Below, piece after piece: positions 21,888 through 32,636 of a DNA stretch of 64,000 nucleotides. The position numbers and the translations under genes are program-made. Source of the stretch: Pleodorina starrii (lineage: Eukaryota > Chlorophyta > Chlorophyceae > Chlamydomonadales > Volvocaceae). The stretch's first letter is position 1, and every line of letters starts with the position of its first letter. The notes beneath the pieces were generated by a model that searched no databases, was not told the DNA's origin, and saw nothing but the letters and a program-made list of their open reading frames with translations. Where the stretch lies: positions 1,798,001 through 1,862,000 of the forward strand of contig BRXU01000007.1 in assembly GCA_030267565.1 (NCBI GenBank). The letters are read 5' to 3'.

Positions 21888-23096
21888 GTCGAGGGGCGCT
21901 GCGGTGGGCGTTGCATGGGCGTGGTGTCGACGTTCCTTTGGGAAGGACAGACGGGGCGAGCGCTGCGGCGGCTTTGAAGCACGGCGCTTCTCCGAAGTAT
22001 CCGATATGTGTCCGGTGTGGAATTGGGGTGAGCCGCTCTCCGGGGACGCTGCGCGGCGGCACCAAGCCGCCCCGAGTGAAGAAAGAGGCGCTCCCCCGCG
22101 ATGCATACTGCGGCCTCGAGTGGCCGCTCTGCATGGCATGGGCAAAGCATCGTAACGCGCGGGATCAACGCGTGCGTGCTTGCTTGAGGATTGCGTTGAC
22201 TCTCTGTTTGAGTTTTTGTTGCTGTAGCTTTTGTCGCAATGAGCACCAGGCCCCCTGAAGGATACGGCAGGCGGGCCGTGCGCTGCCGCTTCAGCGGGAG
22301 CGATGGATCAAGGGCCGACCCAGTGCGCCAGAGCACTCATGTGTTTCAGGTCAACTTTTGCATTCGATGCGTTGGAGCTGTACGACATTTGACGCAGTTG
22401 CGAGTGATGGAGCTGGGAAGATGGGAGTGCTGACGCTGAACCCAAGGGACGACGGTCGAGCCGCAGTGGAGCGGCCAAGCGAGAGAGGTTTCCCGGTGGC
22501 TGGCAGTATGCGCGCATCGCTTATCGATCACAATTGCCATGTCGCTGCTCGTGGCAGCTCGCCTCGAAACGCTTAACGCTACCCAGCCAGCAGTCGCACG
22601 CATCCAAGCATCCCTTTCGACTATACTCCGCATTTCGCCATAATTTGGGCAATCGCCCTCCCCCCGATGCCGAACCCCCACCTATGCACTACCGCCGCCC
22701 GTCGCATGCGCACATGAAAGTGCGTGTTGGGTTACTTACCGCCCTCAAAACAAAGAATATTATGCAGTTCATGCCCCATTTGCTGTCGGCCTCAACTAGC
22801 CCTACACATCACACCCGCGCCGGCCCCATTCGCTCCGTGATATCACGCCACGGAAGACACGAGCTTCCCCTGTCTGTCTATCTGTCTGTCCTGCTCGCCA
22901 TACGGCCTGACCAAGACCACAGCTGCGTCTCCCAAACCCCACCCGCACCACACCGCCCCCCCCAGATAACCGCGTGACTAACAGGCAGTACACGCGCGTT
23001 TGGTGAATACCGCTCTATCGGTTCACTCGCCCAGCTCCTGCAGGTCAATCCGCATCGCCTATGTCGCATTCGCGCGCCTTCCATGGACCCCCGGGG
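21888..23096. other. intergenic between convergent genes
   Basis: Lies between the stop of the WRKY gene (+) and the stop of the sulfotransferase gene (-), so it should contain two 3' UTRs. No clear TGTAA signal was found on the + strand within the first kilobase. No ORF here has recognisable features. Confidence 0.5.
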
Positions 23097-25183
23097 TCAC
23101 CGCCTCCTCCCCGCCGCCGCCTCCCCGGCCGCGTCCCTCGCCGCCGGCGCCGACGGCAGCTGCATCTTCATGATCCGAATGTCCTCATCGAAGAACGCCG
23201 CGATGTCGTTGACGCACTGCTGGCCGCACCGGCGGTACTTGTCCGCGTGGCGGTCCGACGACACGAGCGCCGCCGCGTCCTCGCGCCACATGCCGCCGGA
23301 CGAGTTGCTGCGCGCCGCCTGCACGTGCACGCCCTGCTTGCGCCACCGCATCTTGCCGCCGCGGATCTCCGGCAGGGATTGGTCGCGGCGGCGGTTGAGG
23401 ATGTCCACCAGGGCAGCAAAGTCCTCGTTCAGATGCTCGTACCTGCAGGGCAGTGGCGGAGGGTGGTCAGCGCACCGCGGCGACGCTGTGTGGTGACTGG
23501 TGAGGTGCCGGGAACGCTGGTCGTGCGGCGGAGGCCGGACACTTGGCGGCGTGTGCAGCAACCCACAAAGGGGCCGTCCGTGATCCGCAGGCGCGGCCGT
23601 GCCGTGGTGCTGTCTGTCCCGGTCGATTCATTGGGTCGCTCATTCGGAGCCTCAAAAGTGCGGAGACACTCAAATATCAAACCCCATCCACACCGCAGCT
23701 TCGGTCCTTTCTGCCCATCGCCCCCCCCAGCGCACCGAATCAGGTAGTCCACGGACAGGCCTTTGCCGCTCGCGTCCGTCATGCAGAAGTGCGCCGGCTC
23801 TATGTGGTAAAAGTCGTACGCCCAGGCGTCGTCGCCGCGGAAGGAGCCCTGGCGGTGGCGACAGTGGCGATGCGACGGCGGTGCGGGTCATTTGTTCTTA
23901 CTGCAGAGGCGAAACCTTCATTCTCCGTCGTCTGCCATGCAGATATTAGAGCAGCAAACCCACGGCCATGCGCTTACGAGATCAATCTGCTACCTGCTAC
24001 CGTAGCAGCCACGTGACTTGTGAATGGTGAAATTAAACGCAGCAGCCCTGGGTGACGCACCTGGGGGCCGCAGCGGAAGAGGTTGGACATCTTCCCCATC
24101 AGGTAGGGGTCGGCGCAAAACTGATCAAAGGGGATCGGCCCGCAGACCCCCGTATTCACCGGCCACCTGTGATTGAAGCGCCAGATGTGCGCAGAGCGAG
24201 GCGGCAGAGCTGCTTGGTATGCGTGTCAGACAGCGCTGGGGCAAGGCGAGGGTTTGGGCTGGGACGCAGGGCACGCGCGCGGTGGGGGCATGGCCGGCGC
24301 CAGCTAACAGGTTACCTGGCGCTACTTGTGCACCGGACCTGCACCGCCTAGCCCGCATCCAGCCTCTCCCCGCCCTAACGGCGACTTCTCCCCCGCGTCG
24401 CGCACAGGATGTTAGCAACCGGCACGGAGCCGCACACCGCCGCCGCCATCCATGCACCGGGCGCACACTTCGCCCCCGCGCTTCGCCGTACCTGTCCTGG
24501 GTGTAGTCGTAGCCGCTGGCGGCTCGGGCCCAGGGGTTGCGGGTCGAGGATATGACGTAGTAGGACCGCCACATGTCATCGTGCTTGAGGCCCCGCTTCG
24601 CCATCTCCTCGCTCGTGAAGGGCTTCATGCATTGCACGGTCTGCGACTTGCAGGCCGCCTTGAAGGTGTCGAGCACCGTGGTGGAGGCCGCCTTGCGGTT
24701 GCGGATGAAGATGAGCTTATAGTGGTGATTGACAAAGACGCCGCATTTGTACGACATGGGCGCCGGCTGTCGTACATCCTCTCGGTACACCACCTTGCGC
24801 AGCAGCCAGTCGCGGAAGGCGGTGTGGTTGAAGAGCTTATCGTCGTAACGCTCGGCCGGCAGGGGCCCTGTCTTGTTGACCTCGCCGAAGACGCTGCTGG
24901 GGATGGTCACCAGGGCGCTGTAATAGTCGGATGGCGCGCGGGGGGGCTGCCCCTGCGGCGTGACGGCGGGTGCAGCTACTGTTGCTGCGGTCGAAAGTCC
25001 GTCTGCCGCCCCCGTTGAGAGGTGGCACACGGCCAGGAGAAGACAGGACATGCACCACGACGCGGGGCGTCGCGCTACGGCTGAAGTTGAGAGGGGCCAG
25101 CGTCCTTGCGCAGCACGCGGCGCCTCGTGCCGTCGGTCATGAACGCCTGCGCCGGGGTGTGCCCCGGCACGAGGACTGGCCAT
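23097..25183 (-). CDS. secretory-pathway sulfotransferase
   Basis: Transfers sulfate from PAPS, probably to a glycan in the Golgi. Exons (minus order): 25183-24492, 24166-24061, 23848-23736, 23442-23097; all phases agree, 418 residues. The 5'-phosphosulfate loop is visible at residues 156-169 (KLIFIRNRKAASTT) and the 3'-phosphate-binding segment with R215 and S223 in SSTRNPWARAASGY. Downstream blocks are VCGPIPFDQFCADPYLMGKM, DAWAYDFYHIEP and the C-terminal VNDIAAFFDEDIRIMKMQL. An N-terminal hydrophobic stretch begins at Met45 (MSCLLLAVCHL, codon 25049-25051) and would be a better signal peptide or anchor start than Met1. The motif arrangement matches the carbohydrate sulfotransferase-like group seen in algae and animals; the acceptor is unknown. 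Sulfated extracellular-matrix glycoproteins of volvocaleans are a natural but unproven target. Confidence 0.85.
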
Positions 25184-28100
25184 GCGCCGGCTCGCTGATG
25201 ACAGATGCTGTTAGTTTGGACGCGGAGGTGCTTGACACACGAAGTGAGGTGCAACTAATGCTGCTGACGGTCGCACTCCACGAGAGCCGAAGGACAGCCG
25301 AGCGACTTAATTAAAATCCAACTTCCGCCTGGCCGATATTTTTGGACGCTTCGAGAGCAACAAGCAGGCCATAAGAGTGGTCTTGACAGGTGGTGGGGTC
25401 GATCAATTGCTCGCTTATAAGCTTGACGGGTAAAAGAACGCTGTACAAAGTTCGCTCCACAGATATTGTATTTTATTGCCAGTCCTGAGGGATATCTAGC
25501 TTCTCCGGAGCGGCGGGGCCGGACAGACCGAACTAATTTTGAACATGAGTTACCTGAAACAGCAGTGTGGTAACACTATGCAACGCAAAAGGAAACGCTA
25601 CAAGCTTTCATTGGTCAAATGCACAGACGTTATACATTTACAAATTCATACATTCATTTGCTGTGCGTCGGCGACAGTTAATACCGTTGACCACCTGCGG
25701 CCGCCCCGCTTTGGGCCCGCACTCGGCCGTGGCCAGGCAACGCTGCTGGCGAACGACGCGTCCAACAAGGCCCCCCATTCCCCCGCACTCCAGAAACCAC
25801 CATCGCGCGGGTCCCCAAGGCCCTCGAGTCGTAATGCACAACAAGGTCATCCTATGAAGGGCTTTCAAAGCCTTCGCGCCCCTCCCCACCACCCGTTAGG
25901 CACCCCCCCCGAAAATGACAAGACAGCATTTCAGTGGATAACGGTAATGAGGCAGGCCCGGACCGAAAAGACTCGCGGGCGGGATATCCAACAAGATACG
26001 TACGAGGACAACAAACAGCATTGCTGGCGACCACATGACCGGGCCGGCCCCCGATTCATGGGGCCAAACGGGGCTTCCCCCCGGGGCTACGTCCCACAGG
26101 AACGAGACCCCCGTGACGAAAGACGTCATCTTTAGGCGAAAGACTTTTTGTACCTTAGACTTTGGTACACATAGTCGAAAGATACCTGTTGTTTGTTAAA
26201 AAAACGCCAACACGATGTCGAGATACCTGCCAAGACTGCGCCATACCTAAAATTCCTGATATCCCTTCATAGCCGCCCCCTGGAGATGCCAGCCTGGCCT
26301 GGCACCGGGCCCGGCCCCAATCCAACCCGGCCACAGGGCACGGCGCCACACCGCCAGCAGCAAGAACCGGAAGCAGTCGCAGCAATGGGCTGCCCGCACC
26401 ATCCATCCCAGCCGTCACGAACACAGCACGCCCGCGCGTCCGCCCCGCCCGGACCGGGCGAGAAAACTCGATGAGCTCGCGGGGCGCACACCCCTTCTTC
26501 TGTGCGAGGCCCGCCCTCCTCAAAGGAGAGGGCGCCTGGCGACGCCTTCAAGCGCCTGCCCAGCAGACCCAACGTTGTCCCCAAACGGGCCCGATGGACA
26601 GCCAAGACAGGCATACCCCAACATTATGATGAGGCCGAGCAACGAGGGTGAGGTGTTTGGAGCCGCCAAGCAAGGCACCACAGCGCCGCTAGGGCCAACT
26701 ACTGTACAGCAGTTTACCGGTACAGCAGTTTTAAACCGAGGTACGGAGGGTCCCGTGTGGCCAGCAGCCCCGTGTTCGTCCCCGGCAACGCGCCCGTCCG
26801 ACAGCGGCCCAGTCTGCAGTGCCGCCATGGCGAAATCTTCGTCCTATGAAAGCGCAGCGCGGCTCTGGGTCCCCGGCCAGGCACAAGATCCGTTCAAGCA
26901 ACCAAGGAAACCCCCGCTCCGGCGCACCCGCCGCCGACCTAACGTCCCGGCCTGCCCGGGGGTTGCGAAAATGGGAAGCCACAGCACACCGCCTGTGACT
27001 AGACCAACTGCACACCGAGCGGCAGCCGTCAAACAGATCCGTTCAGCAGCTGCCGCCGCCCAATCATGCTGACATCCGGGGCGCCGCACGCCGCCCCTGA
27101 ACGTGCCCTTGCCCCAACTTCCAACCCAAGATACACGCACAGACACAGAAACACAAACACACACGCAGGAGCCATCCATGACCGCGGGGGTACCTCCTGC
27201 AGAGATGCAACGCAACCCACCGCGCCATGCTCGCTCTCCGGACGACAACCTGCATTCTTCGCGGCGTCAAGAACAGGAGAGCCCCGTGCCATTAACACTG
27301 TCGAGCTGCCACCGGGGGCGCCCACGTGCCATTGCCGCCGCCGCCAGCGGAGTCGCCACACTCGCCGGGCCCAAATCTTTGTCTAGCAGGGAGTCCAGTA
27401 TAACGAAGTCCAACAACTCCAAGAGCGCCTGGCGACGTGCGTGCCGCTCGTCCATATTGCGCACACTGCGCACACTTGTCAGGTCATGGTCTCATGGATC
27501 GCCGCCGCCACCCAAAGGGCGGCGGGACCCTGGTTCTTGGTCCGCTGCCGCTTCGGCAAGCAGTGGCCCATCCTTCCGAGTCGCTTCGAGTTCGCACAGC
27601 GCCAGAAACCGAAGTTCGCAGAAACTGCGCGACGGCAGGGGGACCTGCAGCCGCTCGGTCGTGCGGAACGCCCCCAACAAACAGACAGACAGCACAGCAC
27701 AGACATGCAAGCGGAAGGCTCTTGTCCCCGGCCGACTGGGTGAGCGGAGCTCGCAACGCACCACGGCCGGCGCCCGCGCGACTGCAGTGCAACCGGGCCC
27801 CGAAGTGCAGTTCACAAAGCGTGGCACTCATACTAGTAGCGTCCTGTTCATTCATCCAATGAAAGCAGCGAGTAGCCCATCCCTCCGCCTTTGTGTGATA
27901 TAAACGGGCGCGAGAGCCAGACCGAGACCAAACCGTGATACGACGAATAGCCGCTTCCCCCGACCCATAAAACACAGAAGAGGAGACACGCCCGCGTCAC
28001 GCCAACGCCCTTTGCCCCTCACAGTACGTTGCAACGTTCCAACATGGCAACCAAAGCAAAAAGCCCAAATCGTCTATCGAGCTTTCCCCCACCGCGAGAC

Positions 28101-28630
28101 CTCCCCGCCGGGCGCCGTCGTAGGTTGTCGTACACACACACAAGTCTGCCGTATGCATGTACATTCTGACGCTTGCGCATGCGGCGGAAGGCGCACGGAC
28201 CCGGCGGCCTCGCGCGACAGGACGGTCGACGCGCCAGGGCAGCGCCGGGTGACGTGGCATGTGTGCGCCACTGGCTCCACACGAGCAGGGGGAAAGCAAC
28301 CAACCCTCTTAACATCAACGCCCTGGAGCAGCCGTGGTCACTTAAGAGGAGCGCCGCAGAAGACAACAGCCCCCGCCTGTCCAGCCGTCTCATGCAGCGC
28401 CTTGTGTGTACCAAGCATCCCTGGCCTTGCAAGCCGCCCTCCGCCCTTCTCCTCCCGGATGCAGCACCGGCGCGTCGCCACATGCAGAGGCCCCCGTTGA
28501 CCAAGCCACGCCGGCGCGCCCTGACAGCCCACGCGGGACAACCTGCTGAAGGGCCGGCCATGCGCCTCGGCTCTCGGGAAGGAAAGGAGCCCCCTCCACC
28601 CCCCCCCCGAGGACAAGGAATGGTCCAAGC
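25184..28630. other. 3.4-kb interval without a supportable gene
   Basis: Contains the promoter of the sulfotransferase gene on the right of 25183 and the 3' UTR of the PP2C gene to the left of 28631. ORFs of 100-270 codons exist on both strands (for example 27103-27903), but they overlap one another, show no domain, and have no consistent splice continuation. A TTACA (TGTAA on the minus strand) lies at 25638-25642. No repeat family was recognised. Confidence 0.5.
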
Positions 28631-30749
28631 TCAGTCCCAGTCGTACAGCGTGACGACCACCGTCACGTCATCCATGGACCCCCTGTCGCGAGCCAGCTTG
28701 ACCAGCTCCTGTGCGGCGGCCTTGGCGGCTGCGGCATGCTGCGTGTTGAACGAGGTCATGCCGGTGAACTGCGGGGGAAAGGAGGAAAGGGGGCGCAACA
28801 GGGGTTGGACGGGCGGGCGGACGCGAGGCAGGCAGCGGATGCAGTGGAGGACGGTGCTGCGGAATAGCAGCAGACACTGGCTCTGTGGACGCCTGCTGCT
28901 GCGTCGCCTTCTCGCGCACGCAGTGATAGCTTTCCAACCGCTGCAAGGCCAATCCAGACCCATGTCCACACATGGCGGCTGTCCACATTCCCCCGCGATC
29001 AAATGACCCCAGGCAAATCCCGGCGCACCTCGCCAACCCCGCCCACATATCCGCCCAGATCCACGGGCCCTACTTTCTTTCCGGCCCCCCATCTACCGCC
29101 TCTCCCAAAGCGCCCACGCAGCTCCCCACCTTATCCACGACCTCCACCACCAGATCTATCGCCTCCTGGTCCGTCACCGCCCCCCACAGCCCGTCGCTGG
29201 CGTGAATGGCGAAGGCGTCCAGGTGCGGCGCCAGCACCAGCGCAGCCACATCAGGCTCCGAGGAAATGAGCGAGGCGGCCTTGAAGTCCCGATCGCCAAA
29301 GCCCCTGCGGTGCCATGACGGAGGGGCCCGGCAGGCGCGTAGCGGCCAAGGCAGGGCGCTTCGGCCGCGAGGGACAAAGGCCGGACAGGGAGGCAGGTCA
29401 GGCGCGACCCGTGGCTCCGACACGCGATGCCAGGGTGACAGACGTCCTCGCCTTGATCCCTTATCCTCGACACCGAACCCTCTCACCTGGACACCGAGCA
29501 GACCTTGGCTGTGCAGCCGTCCGCCAGCGGCAGAATCACCCGCCACGTGCCACGCACGTTGGCCACCCGACCGCCCGCCGCCTCGATGCGCGCCCGCTCG
29601 TCCGGCAGCTCGGGCTTGTGGTCGCGGGACAGCCGCACCGCGCGGCCGCCGCGGCACAGCACCGCGCGGCAGTCGCCCGCGTTGGCCGTGTAGAGCTTGG
29701 GGCCCACCTGCACACTCACCAGTGCCGTGGTGCCGTCGTGCTGCGGAGCGGGGGAGCGGAGCGTGCAGGGAGGTCAAGTCGGGTTACTCAGTTTAGATAG
29801 TGAAGCGTCCCCTCCCTCATGCGTGCTGAGGAGGGGGGCGGGAAGGACAGTCCCAATAGGCAAGCTGGCTCGCTGACCGACGAAGTGAACATGGGGGGCC
29901 GGTTGAAGGTGGTGGTGTTGGACGCAACTCGGGAGCCCGAAAGGTGGTAGGCGAGCTGAGGAGGGCGAAAAGGCAGATGAGAGCGGAAAGGGAGTAGGGC
30001 TGTCCGTTTGCGTACGGACAGCCCTTTCCGCCGTACAGGTGCTCACCGGCAGGCCCCGCGCTGCCCCCTCCGCGCAGATCTTTGCGTCCAGCTCCGCGAA
30101 GGAGCGACGAAAGGCAGTCGTCAGCGCCGCCAGCACCTCCGAGCCGATCCCCGGCTGGTCCATGTTGCGGGCTGCGCGGCAAGCAGCGGGGGCCGAAACA
30201 GGGCGCTGATCCGTCAGGGGTCAAGCCGCCGGTTCCGGTCCGGCTGGCAGTAAACCAAGTTGTCGGAAGCATCTGTCCGAGATGGGAGCGACCGTTCGGT
30301 TGCACCGCAATGGCCTCGCCCGACCCAAATCGCGCAGGCTGTCCCTTTGACGGAAGAGGCCGTGCACGGCCGCACATGAGCCAGGCTGACGGCACTCAGC
30401 TCCGCCCGAATCCCCTCGCCTGACAGCCGACCCTCCCGCCGCCGCCTTTACCCGAGCCACATATACCCCAGACACTATCGCGCTGGCTCCACTCACCAAA
30501 GCAGTCGAGCAACGCGGGATCCGAGGCCACCGCCGCCAAGATGCTCTCCTGGGCGGTGCGAGCCGCGTGGTCGCCCGAGCCGTGGCCATCAAAGACGGCG
30601 GTCAGGCAGAAGGGCGCCCCGCCGTGGTGCGAGAAGACCGGCCCGCGGGTCGCTCTCCAGGAGGAGGGGCTCAGCGACCAGAGTGCCCCGAGCGCATCGC
30701 TGACGGCTACAAAGTAGTCTTGCATGGTTTGCTTGACGGGGCCCTTGGA
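28631..30749 (-). CDS. PP2C-type protein phosphatase
   Basis: Metal-dependent Ser/Thr phosphatase. Exons (minus order): 30749-30497, 30171-30047, 29740-29487, 29304-29130, 28768-28631; phases agree and give 314 codons, or 306 residues from the Met at 30723-30725. Conserved PP2C blocks in order: [19 protein letters not shown] (metal Asp at residue 46 from that Met), GTTALVSVQ...[57 protein letters not shown] and the terminal [13 protein letters not shown], where the usual DN pair is DD. A good acceptor (C-tract then CAG) sits eight codons before the first Met, so either the gene has a 5' UTR intron or a short coding exon lies upstream; not resolved. The length is that of a minimal PP2C core, so no regulatory domain is attached. 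The substrate is unknown. Confidence 0.9.
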
Positions 30750-30817
30750 CTGGGGGGGAGGCGTGCGAGGAGTGCGGGGTGGCGCGGGTCGTTTTGCGGG
30801 TTAGGTTGTGACGTCAC

Positions 30818-31530
30818 TTAGATGCAGGAGGGGCACATGGAGCGAATGTTGCGAAAAGCGGCGCGGCAAAACGGGGTGGGATATGCGCTGCGGCAGTTGG
30901 AGCATTTCGTGTGGCGGATATGGAGGTTCGGCGTTGCCTCGTCCTGGGCCAAGGAGTAGGACATGGCCCGGCGGGTCACGCCCAGGAATTTATCATCCTC
31001 GACCGTTAATGAGCGTAGTGGTAGACTAGTGCAGGTGTTACGACAGGAATGGATGGCGCACCGTTGCAAAGCCCTGGGAAATAGCCGAAGGGGACACTCC
31101 ACCTCCGGGTAGCCACTCGTCTGGGCATGGTTCCTCCACCGGCAGCTCGATGGATGCGTCATCCCAGCTGGTCACAAGCAATAAGTCGCAAGGGACAAGA
31201 GGTGTGCTGCCGAAGCGGCTTCGCAGAGTCCCCAAAAGCCCTCCTCCTTGCAAATCCTGTTTGGGCGCGCAGGACGGGGGGCACAAAACAGGCATGAATT
31301 GGGCCCTAGCCCGCATTACATTTAAAGGTGTATTATGTGCAATGCAACGATGCGTGCAAAACTTCTTGCAGAAGGCCAAACAGTGGCTTGTTTCACACGA
31401 ACGTACCTGTGGCAGCGGCCGCATTCGAGGCACCTGACCGTTGAGGGACACGGGTGCATAAGCTGGTGTTGTCCCGACGCCGGAAACTGGGGTGGCCCCT
31501 GCGCAGGACGCACAACTGGGCTGAGAACGA
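30818..31530 (-). CDS. possible Cys-rich (zinc-binding) gene, fragmentary model
   Basis: Several minus-strand pieces look coding. Exon a ends at 31407 with HPCPSTVRCLECGRCHR before a strong donor (AG|GTACGT). Exon b, 31167-31103, joins it in phase and encodes WDDASIELPVEEPCPDEWLPG. A terminal open block ends at 30818 with HTKCSNCRSAYPTPFCR...SMCPSCI. The paired CxxC motifs suggest zinc binding. I could not connect exon b to the last block without breaking phase, so the true structure, or whether this is a relic, is unknown. It lies only about 70 bases upstream of the first recognised PP2C exon on the same strand. Confidence 0.3.
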
Positions 31531-32636
31531 ATGTACAGACCGGACCTCCCAACCGGACGTTCCCTCCCAGCTCACCCCTTCCCCGTCGATGCGGAGCGAG
31601 GTGTAATTGCGCTGGGCTCAATTGCAAGGTCAATGGGTGGACCGGGCTCCCGGTCAGTGCTGAAAACCGAGTCATGTTGAACGGTTGTGAAGCCGCTGCC
31701 ACGTCGCGGTTAGCTTTGCGTCCAGGAAAAGAGCAAGCGATGTGAGCGCTGAAAAGTCCTTTCCTGGCTCAAATTATACTGCCTAGTTTGGTTTGTTCCC
31801 CTCAGCAAAAGGCTTATGTTGTGAACTTAATGGAGGCGGACCCGGTTAGACTATGTTATGATACACAAGCCTCCCAGCGAAGGGATACGTATGAACTTGC
31901 CGAACTGTGCCTCGAGGAAACGGGCAAAAAGGTCACGACCGCAATCTTTCTGTACGGCCATTACTGCACGACTGAACGACAGTTTACTAAACACCTTCCT
32001 GTTTTGAAAGTGGCATGGTGTCCTTGCCGCGCCTAATAGCCCCCAGTTGTGTCAGCCAATACTTTGCGGAGTGGCGTCAACCGCCAGAAGTTGTCCTCGG
32101 CCCCGAAACTGTATGGAAGTTGTAAACACGATGGGAGCGATCCGCAGTGTCGCCAGGGACGTGTGATAGTTAAAGCAATAGCTAGCAGTCACTTGCTTTC
32201 ATGGAACGACAGCCATCCGTAGAGATCAAATGGATTACTGCGCCGAGCGATGGCATCGCACCAGCAATTTTGCTTACATTCCACAAGGGCAAACGCCATA
32301 CGACACCCGTTCAAGTAAGTGGCATCACATAATTTCAAAGCGATTACCGCCTTCGGCACGCAAGCACTTGAGTCCGGTCAATGTCGGAACCGGCGGCGTT
32401 GTCTGTCGCGACGGCGCCGCCCTGTTAACAAACCGGAGATGCGGCGTGCCTTCGTCATCTTTACGAGAGCAGCCTAACATTCTGGGTTGCGTTTGTCTGT
32501 CCCATGGCCGTGCGAGGCCTTCTTGGGAAAAACCCTCTCCCTTCTGGGCGCCGTGTGTGTTCCGAGGTACTACAGGTCCCCCCCGTAACCCCCCTGTGCT
32601 TCCAACCACCCCTGCGCAATACCCTCCCCGCCGCAG
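31531..32636 (+). other. AT-richer interval before the first recognised tRNase Z exon
   Basis: Should contain the promoter and the N-terminal exon(s) of the tRNase Z gene, but no exon with the expected first beta-strand (VLG...D.SPS...LF) was recognised. One short open block, 31803-32036, follows a C-rich CAG acceptor and encodes an acidic helical peptide (TYELAELCLEETGKK) of unknown origin. A start at 32504 with a donor at 32567 would splice in phase to the 32637 exon, giving a 21-residue leader. Confidence 0.35.

Noticed and set aside
27103..27903. 266-codon + frame in the 25-28.6 kb interval
   Set aside because: No domain, competing frames of similar length on the other strand, and no splice-consistent extension.
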